Notes: a model not told the origin generated them from the letters alone. 64,000 nt of DNA from Actinosynnema sp042752395 (GCF_042752395.1 NZ_JBHYXZ010000021.1:13538-77537), one strand, 5' to 3'. Shown: positions 33,965 to 43,808, counted from the first letter of the stretch. Numbers and translations are program-made.

Positions 33965-36372
33965 TGCTGAGGTTCACCGAAGTCGCCCGGCCCTGGAAGG
34001 TGACGCTCTACGACGGCTACTACCCGGCCGCCGTCGCGGGCACCTACCGGGTCCGGGTGGAGCAGCACGTCTACAACGCCGACGGCACCGAGCACACCCC
34101 CGCGCTGGAGGGCGTCACCCGCGCGTTCGACGTGCGGAGCATCCAGGTCGACATCCCGGAAGGCACCGTGCACAGCAGGGTGCCGGCGGACGGCAGCACC
34201 GGCTTCTTCGACCTGGTCCTCCCCCACATCTCGCTGAACCGCACCTCGCTGCCGTGGGAGCGCGAGCTGTCCCGGACCGAGACGCCCTCGAAGCGGAAAC
34301 GGGACACCCAACGGGTGCCCTGGGTGGCGCTGTTGGTCTTCGCCGAGAAGGAGCTGCCGGGCGATCCCGGGGCCCGGGGCCTCACCGAGCAGCGGACGGC
34401 GGCCGCGTTCGTCAACCCGGCCGCCACCGACGTGCACTGGCCGAAGTTCACCATCGACGTCCCGGGGGCGACGGTCTGCCGGACCATCGACGTGCCGGCC
34501 GCGCTCTTCCGGGACGTCGTTCCGCGCTTCGACGAGCTGCGCCACCTCGCCCACTGCCGGAAGGTCGACGCGCGCAAGACCCGCAACCTGTACTACATCG
34601 ACGGCGAGGACCTCGAGGTCGGCCAGTTCGCCGTGGTCACGGCCAACCGCCTGCCGGTGCGCAACGCCCGCTACGTGGTCCACCTCGTCTCGCTGGAGGG
34701 CTGCGAGGACTACGTCCGCCATCCCGACCAGCTCACCAAGCCGGTCCGCCTGCTGTCCCTGCACTCCTGGAGCTTCGAGAACTACAACGGGACGGGCCTG
34801 GAGTTCGAGCCGACCGTCACAGGGCTGGCCGTGCCGGGGCTCACCGACCCGTCGGCGCTGCTGCTACGCCTCCCGTCCACCGGGATCACCGCCCTCCCGG
34901 GTACGGACGAGGCCGCGCGCGCCCACGTCTCCTCACGGCTGGAGGCCGGCTACGTGCCGCTGACCTACCAGGTGCCCACCGGCGAGCGGATCCCCGGCTG
35001 GTACCGCGGGCCCCTCACCCCCGTCGTCCCGACCGCACCCGAGCGGGACGCGAAGGGCTTCCTCAGCGCCGAGGAGTGCCTGGTGTACCTGGAGTCCGAG
35101 GGCGTCTTCGACATCAGCTACGCGGCGGCGTGGACCATCGGCAAGGCGCTGGTGCTGGCCAACGCGGACCTGTCCAAGCCGCTCCTCGAAGCGCGCACCC
35201 GCGGCTGGGAGACCGTCCGCCTGGCGGGCGCCTACCTGCGGTCCAACCCCGAGGCGGACCTGGCGGAGCTGCGCGCCCACCTCGACCACCCGGGTGGGCT
35301 GGCGAGGTTCGCCCGGATGCTGGAGCGCGGTCTCGGCGACCGGCTGGGAGAGGCCATGGCCGCCCCGCCGCTGCGCCGGCCCGCGGCCGGCCCCGACTCG
35401 CGGGACTCCACCCCGGTGCGGCCGGCCGAGGCCATGCGCGACCCGTCGCCGGACGTGCTGGCGCTGGCCGGCGAACAGATGGTCCGTCACCTCGCCACCG
35501 GCAATCCCGGCATCGCCGCCCGGGACCACGCCCTGCTCCACCCCGCCCCCCTCCCGGACGCGGACCCGGTCGTCCCGCCGGGAGCGACCGGTCTGGACGC
35601 GCTCACCCTGCTGTGCGCGGTGCCCTTCCACTACCTCGTGCCGGACTGGCGCATGCTGCTGCCCGCCAACGGTTCGACTCCGGCCGGCACACCGGCCGGA
35701 GTCACCGCGAAGGGCCTCGCGTACGAGGGCATGCGGCTGTTCCACCTGGACCCGGCATGGCTGAACGCCCTGGTCGACGGCGCCCTCAGCGTCGGTGTCA
35801 GCACCACCCTCGACGCGAAGCTCGCCGCGAAGCAGCGCGAGGACCTCACCGCGCCGGGTGTGACGGTCACCGGCCTGCTGATGCGCTCCCGGCTTCCGAC
35901 GGCCTACCCCGGGCTGGTGATCGAAGCCCATGCGGGCCCGGACAAGGAGCAACTCACCGTCCTGCGGCGCGATCTGACCAACGACGTGCTGATGCTGCTG
36001 TTCGCCGGCATCCCCGACACGATCGTGATCCGGGAACCGGGCCACGGCATTCACATGGGGATCGACGCCGACGGCCAGACCGGCCGGAAGATCCCGCTGC
36101 GCGCCCTGACCGGCGACATCGGCGAGGAACTGGGGACCGAGTTCGACTTCACCGGGGTCCTGGAGTGCCTGCGGCCCCGGCCGGCCGGCGTCCAGCCCGA
36201 CGTCCTCGACCTCAAGGGCACCGCGACCTCACTGCTCGGCCGGCTCTCGGACGCCCTGCGCGCGGCGAAGCAGTCGGTGCAGGGCGACCTCGCGCCGTCG
36301 CAGTTCGCGCTGCAACTGACCCGCGCGCCCCAACAACTCACCCTCCGTCGCACCGAAGGCCACCACCAGTGA
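33964..36372 (+). CDS. Uncharacterised 802-residue protein
   Basis: A soluble protein with a beta-rich N-terminal ~350 residues (WKVTLYDGYYPAAVAGTYRV, FFDLVLPHISLNRTSLPWE, RVPWVALLVFAEKEL, FAVVTANRLP, ARYVVHLVSLEG). A central part follows with FEPTVTGLAVPG and helical segments (YAAAWTIGKALVLANADL), then a Pro/Ala linker near residue 470. The last ~280 residues contain VPFHYLVPDWRMLLP and FHLDPAWLNALVDGALSVG. It has an even GC-rich codon bias across its length. I recognise no catalytic motif or membrane segment. It overlaps both neighbours by 1-4 bases, so these genes form a tight translational unit. Confidence 0.6.
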   Translation: MLRFTEVARPWKVTLYDGYYPAAVAGTYRVRVEQHVYNADGTEHTPALEGVTRAFDVRSIQVDIPEGTVHSRVPADGSTGFFDLVLPHISLNRTSLPWERELSRTETPSKRKRDTQRVPWVALLVFAEKELPGDPGARGLTEQRTAAAFVNPAATDVHWPKFTIDVPGATVCRTIDVPAALFRDVVPRFDELRHLAHCRKVDARKTRNLYYIDGEDLEVGQFAVVTANRLPVRNARYVVHLVSLEGCEDYVRHPDQLTKPVRLLSLHSWSFENYNGTGLEFEPTVTGLAVPGLTDPSALLLRLPSTGITALPGTDEAARAHVSSRLEAGYVPLTYQVPTGERIPGWYRGPLTPVVPTAPERDAKGFLSAEECLVYLESEGVFDISYAAAWTIGKALVLANADLSKPLLEARTRGWETVRLAGAYLRSNPEADLAELRAHLDHPGGLARFARMLERGLGDRLGEAMAAPPLRRPAAGPDSRDSTPVRPAEAMRDPSPDVLALAGEQMVRHLATGNPGIAARDHALLHPAPLPDADPVVPPGATGLDALTLLCAVPFHYLVPDWRMLLPANGSTPAGTPAGVTAKGLAYEGMRLFHLDPAWLNALVDGALSVGVSTTLDAKLAAKQREDLTAPGVTVTGLLMRSRLPTAYPGLVIEAHAGPDKEQLTVLRRDLTNDVLMLLFAGIPDTIVIREPGHGIHMGIDADGQTGRKIPLRALTGDIGEELGTEFDFTGVLECLRPRPAGVQPDVLDLKGTATSLLGRLSDALRAAKQSVQGDLAPSQFALQLTRAPQQLTLRRTEGHHQ

Positions 36373-39300
36373 CATCCACCCACCCGCTGCTGGTCCCGAT
36401 CACCGTCGACGCCCTCGCGGTGACCACCGCGCTGCGCACCAGCGGGACCTGGAACCGCTGGCAGGCCGACTTCGACCGGTTGAAGCGGCACCAGGACCCC
36501 GAAACCATCGACGATCAGCAGAGTTTCGGCAGCAAGGACTACACCGACTACAACGGCGTCTACCTGATGTGGCAGCTGCCTCAGGCGCTGCGGTCCGGTC
36601 CGCAGGACCCGAAGACCGGCCGGGCGCTGCTGCCGAAGATCCCCAACCGGTGGCTCGTGCTGCGTCACCCCGGGGCCGGCGGCCCCGAGGAGGCGACTGC
36701 GGCCTGGGTGGTCGAGAGCGACTACACGGGCGAGGACGGCACCAGCAGCTTCATCATCGGCCAGGACGCGACCCTGATCGGCCGCTCCCACCCGTTGCAG
36801 GCCACGGGCGAGGGCTGGCAGGAGGAGCGGGCCGCCGACCCGCTCTTCCTGGACGCGTTCGGGCCCGGGCTGGCCGGGTTCACCCTGTACCAGCGGTACA
36901 ACGAGAACGTCCTCTCCCTGCACGACCCGATGACCGACCTGCCCGCCGGGCGGTACAGCTACCTCGTCGTCGGCTGGTACTCCAACCCGGACGGGGACCC
37001 GCTGTCCGGCAAGGCGCCGGTCGAGCAGGCGCTGGCCGCTCTCAAGTGGCGGACGGAGAAGCCCTTGTCCGGCGCAGCCGTCCTCGGTTCGCGGTACGTC
37101 GGAACGGCGCTGGCGGTCGCGTGGGACGACCCGGACCACTGCGTGAGCTCGGCGCCCGACTACAACGGCGTCAAGGTGGCCTTCGGGCAGAGCTGGGCGG
37201 ACGCGCAGGCGGCCCTGACCGAGCCCGAGGTCAGTGGTCTCGACGCCGAGGAACACCTGGCCCTGACGGCGTTCCACCACGACACACTGCCGGATCTCGG
37301 CAAGCCCGACGCCGAGCGCCTCACGGCGCTGGAGCGCCACCAGCGGACGTTCGCCCGGGCGGCCGGCGGCGGCTCCTGGCAGTGGCAGCCGTCGTCCGAC
37401 GACAAGACCGGACACAGCGAGCCCGATCTGAGCGCCCACAACGCCGCCCAGGCCGAACTCGACGCGGCACAACGGCAGTTGGAGGACGCCCAGCACGCCC
37501 TCTTCGACCTCGACTGGCTGCGCAAGTCGCACCAGATCACCGCCGAGGAGTACCAAACCGCCCACTCTCCGCGCGCCGCCGAACGCGACCAGGCCCGCGC
37601 GCGCGTGGACCTCGCCCGCAAGGCCCTCCCTCCCGCGCCCGCGGAGGCCGTGTCCACGCCCGACGACCCGTTCTACGAGCCGATGGACCCCGTGGTCCTG
37701 CTCTCCGGCACGAAGATCACCGAGCCCCTGGTGCCCGAAGCGCCGCTGTGCCGCACCTACGACCGGACGGTGACCGGGATCGCGGGCCACACCCTGTCCG
37801 GGACGGTGGACTCGCTGCCCGGGTACGCCTGCCTGGCCGCCGTGTGCGGCGACGACACCGCCCTCGCGGCGAACCTGTTCACCGAGTTCGCCGTCCTCGA
37901 CGCCGCCGCCCGCACGCCGAAGCAGGGCGAGGAGTACTCGGACCTCCAGTGGGCCCTGGACCAGTGGGCGAAGGGCAGGCACGAGCTGATCACCGGCATC
38001 CCCGCCGACTTCACCCGGCCCTGGCCCGGCCAACCCTGGCTGCCCCGCTACCTCCTGTGGACGCTGGCCTGCCACCCGATCGCCTACCAGGACACGTCCG
38101 GCCAGTCGCCGCACTGGTCGCTGCACGGCAACGAACTGCGCTGGAACGGCGAGGGCGAGGTCGGGGAAAGCCGGCCGACCGTGTCCGGCTTCAGCCTGAT
38201 CACCCCGCTCCCGCAGTTCGCCTCCGAGCGCCGGGCCCGCCACTGGGCGGCCAACACGCCGCCGGACGAGGCCGAGCAGTGGCGCCGCTTCGCCGACCAG
38301 AAGACGAAGGAGGACGCCCTGTGCCAGGCGCTCACCGGCGTCAACGCCTGGTTCCAGCAGCGCAGTCACACCCACTACCTGGCCGACGAGAACGAGCCCT
38401 ACCGGGGCACCACCGTCCCCGACTCGACGATCGCGCACTTCTTCCCGGTCCGGTCGGGACAGGCCGACCTCCAGACCCTGTCCGTGGTCGACGCGTTCGG
38501 CCAGACCGTGGAACTGATCAATCCCGGCATACAACGCAGCACCCCGGTATACCGCTCGCCCTCCACCCGCCCTCACCCGAACTGCCGGATCCTGGACGAC
38601 ATCCAGGAGCAGTACGTTTTGCAGTTCCCACCGCGGATCCTGCACCGCGCGAGGCTGCGGTTCGACCCGGTCGACGCCCGGACCGACGCGCCGGTGCCGC
38701 CGATCGGCCCACCCGGGGGCAATCCCGTGTGCGGGTGGCTGCTGCCCAACCACCTCGACCGGACCCTGGTCGTGTTCGGGCCGGACGGCACCGCCTTCGG
38801 CCAGATCCAAATCAACCGCAACAGCGGCGGCACGGAGCGGCTGGCCTGGCGGGCCCTGCCACCGCGGCAGCCCACCGAGAGCCTCGCCACGGCCGCCACC
38901 GCCCTGCCCGGCCCGCTCGGCGCGCTGCTGACGGCCTTCCTCCAGCAGGACGCCACGGCGTTGCCCGGCCTGATGGCGCTGATCGACGAGGCCCTGCACA
39001 CCCAGGACCGCTACTCCCACGAGCACGACAACCAGGCGGTGCTGATGGGCCGTCCGCTGGCCGTGGTCCGCGCCGCCCTGCGGCTCGAACTGGACGGTGC
39101 CTGCCCGGCCGGCGCCAAGGGAGCGGTCGATCCACCCGCCACACCACCGCTGACCACCTACCGCTGGCAGGTCAGGCTCGGACTGCCCGAGCTGGCCAAG
39201 GACGGCCTGGTCGGCTACTTCGGCCCCGACCTCGACGAGGACGCCACCCGGTACGACCGATTGTGGACCTCGCACTTCGGCAAGACCGCCGGATACCTTC

Positions 39301-39764
39301 GCCACCTGGGCGCCGGCGAGCAGGATCCGGGACTGCTGCTGACCGCCGGCTCCGCCCAGGCGGCGAAGCCCGAGCACGGCTGCCACGTCACCCTGCTGCT
39401 CGACCCCTGGCGCAGTGCCGCCGCGCTCTCCGACCTCCTTCCCGCAGCGGACCTGACGCTGGATCAGGCCGTGGTGCGGCCTGCCCTGACCCGGATGCGG
39501 GTGCCGTTCCCGCTCGGCCCGCTGCTCGCCCCGGACGGCCCCCCGGTCGAGGCCGGCTCCCTGCGGACCGTGGTGATGCCGCGCCCCGTCGCCTGGACGG
39601 GCGAATGGGAGTGGGTCGGGCCGCCGGCACCGCGGTCCGCCGACCAGGGGTGGGACCGCCGCGGCATCACCCCCTCCACCGTCACCGCCGATCCCCAGAC
39701 GGAGCGCCCGCCCGCCCGCTCCGGATTCCTCCGCAACATCCGCGGCTTCCTCCCGGATTCCTGA
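36369..39764 (+). CDS. Uncharacterised 1131-residue protein
   Basis: Starts at a GTG overlapping the upstream TGA (GTGA). Residues ~1-280: WNRWQADFDRLKRH, YLMWQLPQALRSG, NRWLVLRHPG, IGRSHPLQATGEGWQEE, GRYSYLVVGWYSNPDGDPL. A coiled-coil-like segment lies near residues 360-420 (AQAELDAAQRQLEDAQHAL). The C-terminal half has SWSLHG-like beta segments, AHFFPVRSGQADLQTLSVVD, GWLLPNHLDRTLVVFGPDG, and ends with a basic FLRNIRGFLPDS. The interleaved coiled coil and beta domains suggest a large assembly component. No enzyme motif, signal peptide or transmembrane span is evident; family unknown to me. Confidence 0.6.
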   Translation: MTSTHPLLVPITVDALAVTTALRTSGTWNRWQADFDRLKRHQDPETIDDQQSFGSKDYTDYNGVYLMWQLPQALRSGPQDPKTGRALLPKIPNRWLVLRHPGAGGPEEATAAWVVESDYTGEDGTSSFIIGQDATLIGRSHPLQATGEGWQEERAADPLFLDAFGPGLAGFTLYQRYNENVLSLHDPMTDLPAGRYSYLVVGWYSNPDGDPLSGKAPVEQALAALKWRTEKPLSGAAVLGSRYVGTALAVAWDDPDHCVSSAPDYNGVKVAFGQSWADAQAALTEPEVSGLDAEEHLALTAFHHDTLPDLGKPDAERLTALERHQRTFARAAGGGSWQWQPSSDDKTGHSEPDLSAHNAAQAELDAAQRQLEDAQHALFDLDWLRKSHQITAEEYQTAHSPRAAERDQARARVDLARKALPPAPAEAVSTPDDPFYEPMDPVVLLSGTKITEPLVPEAPLCRTYDRTVTGIAGHTLSGTVDSLPGYACLAAVCGDDTALAANLFTEFAVLDAAARTPKQGEEYSDLQWALDQWAKGRHELITGIPADFTRPWPGQPWLPRYLLWTLACHPIAYQDTSGQSPHWSLHGNELRWNGEGEVGESRPTVSGFSLITPLPQFASERRARHWAANTPPDEAEQWRRFADQKTKEDALCQALTGVNAWFQQRSHTHYLADENEPYRGTTVPDSTIAHFFPVRSGQADLQTLSVVDAFGQTVELINPGIQRSTPVYRSPSTRPHPNCRILDDIQEQYVLQFPPRILHRARLRFDPVDARTDAPVPPIGPPGGNPVCGWLLPNHLDRTLVVFGPDGTAFGQIQINRNSGGTERLAWRALPPRQPTESLATAATALPGPLGALLTAFLQQDATALPGLMALIDEALHTQDRYSHEHDNQAVLMGRPLAVVRAALRLELDGACPAGAKGAVDPPATPPLTTYRWQVRLGLPELAKDGLVGYFGPDLDEDATRYDRLWTSHFGKTAGYLRHLGAGEQDPGLLLTAGSAQAAKPEHGCHVTLLLDPWRSAAALSDLLPAADLTLDQAVVRPALTRMRVPFPLGPLLAPDGPPVEAGSLRTVVMPRPVAWTGEWEWVGPPAPRSADQGWDRRGITPSTVTADPQTERPPARSGFLRNIRGFLPDS

Positions 39765-39790
39765 GCCCGCGCCGCCCCTGGAGAACCGTC

Positions 39791-41668
39791 ATGACCGCAA
39801 GCCCATTCCTTCCCATCAGCCCGGAGACCAAGCCGCAGCCCCTCCAGATCAGCACGATCGGCGACACCACCGTCGCCACCATCACCTTCCAGCTGAACCT
39901 CGACCAGTCCGTGCCGCCCTCCCACGACAAGATCGACCTCGTGCTGTCCGTCCCCGTCGGCACCACGGACACCGATCTGACCGAGGACTTCGACCGCCTG
40001 AAACCGGCCACCCACGGACCGACCGGTTGGCACACCAACAAGGACAAGCTGCGCCACGAGATCCGGCTCACCGGCGGCACGCTGGCGAAGGCCGACGGCC
40101 TGGCCGTCACCATCAGCGACGTGGCGGTCAACAAGGTGCCCGGGAACTCCGGCATCAGGCTCGGCTACGAGAAGGGCGGGAAGCGGACCGACTGCCTCAC
40201 CATTCCGCTGCCCAAGTTCCCCAAGGAATTCTACCTGCGGAACTTCCGACCCAAGTACCTCCAGGTCGGCGCCGGGACACCGGCCTTCCTCCAGTGGGAG
40301 GTGAACATGTCCCCCCAACTGGACCTCCAGTGGGCCGGCGCCTCGACCCCTCACGGCACCACGCGGCTCACCGCGAAGAACGCCAAGTCCTGGACGTCCG
40401 CGCCGCTCCACGACACGACGACGTTCGTGCTCACCGCCACCTACCGCGACTCGACCTCGCACGAGCCACTGGTCTTCAACACCGCCTGCACCGTCTACGT
40501 CACCCGCCCCGACCTGGAGATCGGCGGGCTCGACGTCAACGGGCCGGTCTCCGCCTACCGCCGACCGCGACTGCTCTTCGACGACGTCGAACTCCTCACC
40601 GAGAACGGCAAGCAGATCGCGCACGGCACCATCGACGACACCTCCAACATCCGCACGTCGTTCGACGACCTCTTCGGCGACACCGGTGTCGAACACGCCA
40701 CGGCGACCGACGGGCTCCTCCTGGTACAGGTCAGCGGCGCGAACCTGTCCCTCGACGTGCTGTCACCACTGCCGCGGGTGGCCGGCGCCGCGGTCGACAC
40801 CTCCGTGAAGCCGCGCTTCAAGACGTGGAAGGTGGCCGACGGCCACGCGCTCACCGTGCCGATCGCGGCGAACAGCCGGCTCACCGTCCGGGCACCGGAA
40901 AACCTGGATCCGAAGAAGAAGGGCCGCCTCACCGTGCACTGGTTCGCCCAGGGCACCACGGACTCGCTCCAGAAACACCAACCACTCGCCGTACCGGTGC
41001 CCGCCGGGCGCCGTACCGCCGACAAGGCCGAGGTCTGGTGCGTCTACTACCTGGAGTGGCCCAACGTCTGGCGCCTCTACCTCGACAAGGACGGCGCGTG
41101 GCAGCCGAACTGGACCGACGACACGGGCGTCGCCCACAGCTCCGACCTCTCGCCGACGCCGTTCGACCAGCTCTGGCCCCAGCTTCCCGTCATGGTGAAC
41201 AACCGCACGCCGATCGCCGGGTTCGCGACCGAGAAGACCCAGTCCGCCGACAATTGGTCCGCCTATTTCCTCTTCGGTGACGGCACATACCTGACCTACG
41301 CGGAGCAGTCCAACAAGGGCACCGTCACCTCCGGCAAGACCACCGAACTGCTGCCCTGGAACATCGGCGCCACAGCCGTGCCCGTCACCGCCGTGACCAA
41401 CGTCTACGGCAGCGCGGGCGGCGCCGACCACGTCCTGGTGTTCAGCGGAAAAGACTACCGATCCTGCAGGATCGGCGAAAAGGACCATTCCGAGAAAAGC
41501 GCGGTCTCCGCCGCCGCGCCGCCAATCGACGCCGCCTTCTGCGGACCGGACGGGAATGTTCGCCTGATCGGCTCGCGGAAGTACCTCACGTGCACACCGC
41601 ATGCCGAGAACGATGCCATCACCATCACCGAAGGCTCATCGGGCGACCTTCCGCTGGGCAAGAAGTAG
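39791..41668 (+). CDS. Uncharacterised 625-residue protein with possible hemopexin-like repeats
   Basis: N-terminal ~230 residues look like Ig/beta-sandwich domains (TVATITFQLNLDQSVPPSHD; KEFYLRNFRPKYLQVGAGTP; TTFVLTATYRDSTSHEP), then another beta-rich segment. Residues ~410-625 contain recurrent W/F-G-D/K-Y units: WSAYFLFGDGTYLTYA, DHVLVFSGKDYRSCRIG, DAAFCGPDGNVRLIGSRKYL. These resemble hemopexin-type beta-propeller repeats, though I cannot be sure. No signal peptide. It lies 26 bases after the 1131-residue protein and 31 bases before the second Hint-like gene. Function unknown; binding or scaffold role by inference. Confidence 0.55.
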   Translation: MTASPFLPISPETKPQPLQISTIGDTTVATITFQLNLDQSVPPSHDKIDLVLSVPVGTTDTDLTEDFDRLKPATHGPTGWHTNKDKLRHEIRLTGGTLAKADGLAVTISDVAVNKVPGNSGIRLGYEKGGKRTDCLTIPLPKFPKEFYLRNFRPKYLQVGAGTPAFLQWEVNMSPQLDLQWAGASTPHGTTRLTAKNAKSWTSAPLHDTTTFVLTATYRDSTSHEPLVFNTACTVYVTRPDLEIGGLDVNGPVSAYRRPRLLFDDVELLTENGKQIAHGTIDDTSNIRTSFDDLFGDTGVEHATATDGLLLVQVSGANLSLDVLSPLPRVAGAAVDTSVKPRFKTWKVADGHALTVPIAANSRLTVRAPENLDPKKKGRLTVHWFAQGTTDSLQKHQPLAVPVPAGRRTADKAEVWCVYYLEWPNVWRLYLDKDGAWQPNWTDDTGVAHSSDLSPTPFDQLWPQLPVMVNNRTPIAGFATEKTQSADNWSAYFLFGDGTYLTYAEQSNKGTVTSGKTTELLPWNIGATAVPVTAVTNVYGSAGGADHVLVFSGKDYRSCRIGEKDHSEKSAVSAAAPPIDAAFCGPDGNVRLIGSRKYLTCTPHAENDAITITEGSSGDLPLGKK

Positions 41669-41699
41669 AGAACCCGACAATCCGACCCGAGGAGAGAGG

Positions 41700-42545
41700 A
41701 TGACAAACGGTACATACTCGATCGAAGAGTGCCGAAAAGCCGTGCAGGAGACGGGTTTCCACCTGCCACTCTGCGTGGACCTCGATGGCGCTCCGACCGA
41801 TTACTGCGCAAAGGCGGTACCACAAGAGGCCCAGGAGTTCTGCGTCAAGCGCGGAACGCCGAACTGGCCCCTCGAAATGTCCTACTGCCGCCTCCCCGAC
41901 GGAACCATCAAGATGTCGGACCCGCACTCGAAGGATCCCGCAGGTGACTGCGCGGCGGCAGGCGGGTCGATGGCCTCGTGCCTGTGCTGCTGCGCCGACA
42001 TGTACGGCGCGGTGATCGCGTTGTCCGAGGGACAGGAGGAACTCGTCTCGGAGGTCGGCAAGGGCCGGCAGGTGCTGGCAGGCGCATTCGGGCCAGGTGG
42101 GGACGTCGTCTGGGACCAGGCGGCGGTCACCTTCAGCGACGGTTCCCGCGACCAGCAGGGCGAGCGCGCCGTCCGGATCAACCTCGGCCCCGGGGCGACG
42201 CCGTCGGGCACACTCGTCTGCTCGCCCGACCAGCCGATCCTGCTCCACGACGGCACGCTGGTCTCCGCGTCCCGGCTGCACCGACGGGACACGGTCATGG
42301 GCGCCGACGGCAACGCCGTGCCCGTGCACTCGGTCGAAACCATCGAGATCGTGGGCGGTCTGCACCACCTGGGTGTGGGCCGCCCGGACGACGGCGCCCA
42401 TCTGCTACGGGTCGCGAACATGGTGATCGGGGACTACTACCTGCAGTTGCGACCGGATCTCCTGGCCGATCGCTGGGCGGCCGACGCGCAGGAACGCCCA
42501 CACGTGTGGGAGCCCGGGTATGCCCGGACGGACGCGAAGTCCTGA
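41700..42545 (+). CDS. Cys-rich Hint-like protein, short version
   Basis: 281 residues, ATG with GAGGAGAGAGG close upstream. It parallels the N-terminal half of the 29081-30922 product: scattered Cys, GTPNWPLEMSYCRLPDGT, a DCAAAGG segment and CLCCCADMYGAVIAL, then the Hint-like core (CSPDQPILLHDGTLVSASRL, PVHSVETIEIVGGLHHLG, IGDYYLQLRPDLLADRW). It lacks the peptidase-like and Ig-like parts. Aligned by the shared Y-G, the Cys that starts the Hint domain in the longer protein is Ala here, with Cys one residue earlier, so autoprocessing may be lost or altered. Last gene of the operon. Confidence 0.65.
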   Translation: MTNGTYSIEECRKAVQETGFHLPLCVDLDGAPTDYCAKAVPQEAQEFCVKRGTPNWPLEMSYCRLPDGTIKMSDPHSKDPAGDCAAAGGSMASCLCCCADMYGAVIALSEGQEELVSEVGKGRQVLAGAFGPGGDVVWDQAAVTFSDGSRDQQGERAVRINLGPGATPSGTLVCSPDQPILLHDGTLVSASRLHRRDTVMGADGNAVPVHSVETIEIVGGLHHLGVGRPDDGAHLLRVANMVIGDYYLQLRPDLLADRWAADAQERPHVWEPGYARTDAKS

Positions 42546-43055
42546 GAGGGCGTTCGAGAGGGAATCCCCAACTGTCCAGCTCTGGTTGCTGCGGCACGGA
42601 CTCGTGCCATGATGTCGTGGAGGTCGGGTCCGTGTCCGCGATAGTGAACCTTTCATCGTGACGTCGTAGATCCCGGCACAGGCCGAGCGGCGGGAACGTC
42701 ACACGCAGGTGCGCCAACCGGCCGACCGGATCCGTCACCAGGGCGACACCGCCCGCATGCCGTCGATGCCCCTCACCGACCCCGCCGGGAAACGGGCCGT
42801 GATCGCCCGGTTCAACACCACGGGGTGCTGCCGCCCCGCGCCGAGGGTGCCGTTGTAGCCGGCATTGCGGGGACCCGCCGCCACCTCCGCGCGCATCGGG
42901 ATCTTCCATCCCCGGACACCCCGACCGGCGGGAGGCGCTGCCGTCCCCATGCGTTAGGTTGTCCGACTGGAGGTGTTCAGCAGGCAGCATCCCGATTCCC
43001 AGCCCCGCCCGGTCTCGCGGCCGTCGCGGGGCACGGCCCGTCGAGGGGTGCACCG
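42546..43055. other. Intergenic, with possible minus-strand gene remnant
   Basis: Between the operon end and the ANTAR gene. On the minus strand about 42660-42950 has protein-like stretches in two frames (RAEVAAGPRNAGYNGTL, then LVTDPVGRLAHLRVTFPPLG) that would need a frameshift to join. This may be a decayed gene; I do not recognise it. Confidence 0.35.
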
Positions 43056-43808
43056 ATGACACGTGACCAGGACGTCCCCGTCCGCGCACTGGCGTCCGAA
43101 TTGGCCCGGATGGGCAGGTTGATCGAGGACGAGGAGCACGAAGCCGTCGGTCGCCGGTTCACCGAACACCTGGTCCGCACCGTCCCGGGCTGCGACCTGG
43201 CCTTCCTCGCGGTCGACCGCCGGGGTGAAGTCGACGTCGTCGCGTCCACCGGTCACCCGCCGCCCGACCTCTCCGCGGACGAGGGCGATCCGGTCCGCGA
43301 GGTGCTGCGCTACCGCGAACCGCGCCGCCTGGGCGACACCGGGCAGGACCACCGCTGGCCGCTGTTCGCCTCGCGCCTCGCCGTGCACGGCCACCGCAGC
43401 TGCCTCGTGCTGCCCCTGCCCACCGAGCACTCCCCCACCGCCACGGCTGTGCTGCTGTCGAAGGAATCCCACCGGTTCAACGACCACTCCTACGACATCA
43501 TCCTCATGATCGCCCTGCACGCAGGCGTCGCCCTGGACAACATCGAGGTGCTGCACCACAGCAAGCAGCTGGTGCGGCACCTGACCACGGCGCTCGACAC
43601 CCGCCACACCATCGGCCTGGCCCAGGGCCTGCTGATGCGCCACTTCGCCCACGACACCGACCAGAGCTTCACGCTGCTGCGGCAGGCGTCCCAACACACC
43701 AACCGCAAGCTGCGCGACATCGCCCAAGACCTCGTCGCCGCACACGAACGCGGCGACTTCGACGAAGCACTGACCCGGAACCGCATCACCGCCGTCGCAC
43801 TGCCCTGA
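43056..43808 (+). CDS. GAF-ANTAR domain protein
   Basis: 250 residues. Residues ~30-165 have a GAF-like sensor layout (VPGCDLAFLAVDRRGEVDVV; FASRLAVHGHRSCLVLPLP; TATAVLLSKESHRFNDHSYD). Residues ~180-240 are an ANTAR RNA-binding domain: LTTALDTRHTIGLAQGLLMRHF then FTLLRQASQHTNRKLRDIAQDLV, with the conserved Ala/Asn/Arg pattern. ANTAR proteins antiterminate transcription by stabilising paired hexaloop RNA hairpins. Monocistronic, 510 bases after the large operon; no target hairpin was identified nearby. Confidence 0.8.
   Translation: MTRDQDVPVRALASELARMGRLIEDEEHEAVGRRFTEHLVRTVPGCDLAFLAVDRRGEVDVVASTGHPPPDLSADEGDPVREVLRYREPRRLGDTGQDHRWPLFASRLAVHGHRSCLVLPLPTEHSPTATAVLLSKESHRFNDHSYDIILMIALHAGVALDNIEVLHHSKQLVRHLTTALDTRHTIGLAQGLLMRHFAHDTDQSFTLLRQASQHTNRKLRDIAQDLVAAHERGDFDEALTRNRITAVALP

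Noticed and set aside
36051..39386. A 1111-codon open frame on the minus strand
   Set aside because: Antisense shadow of the 1131-residue protein, with low-complexity Arg/Gly/Val sequence and no ribosome site.
27128..42545. Contractile injection system or tailocin
   Set aside because: No sheath, tube, baseplate spike or AAA+ ATPase signature was recognised, so the label is not supported despite the phage-like first gene.
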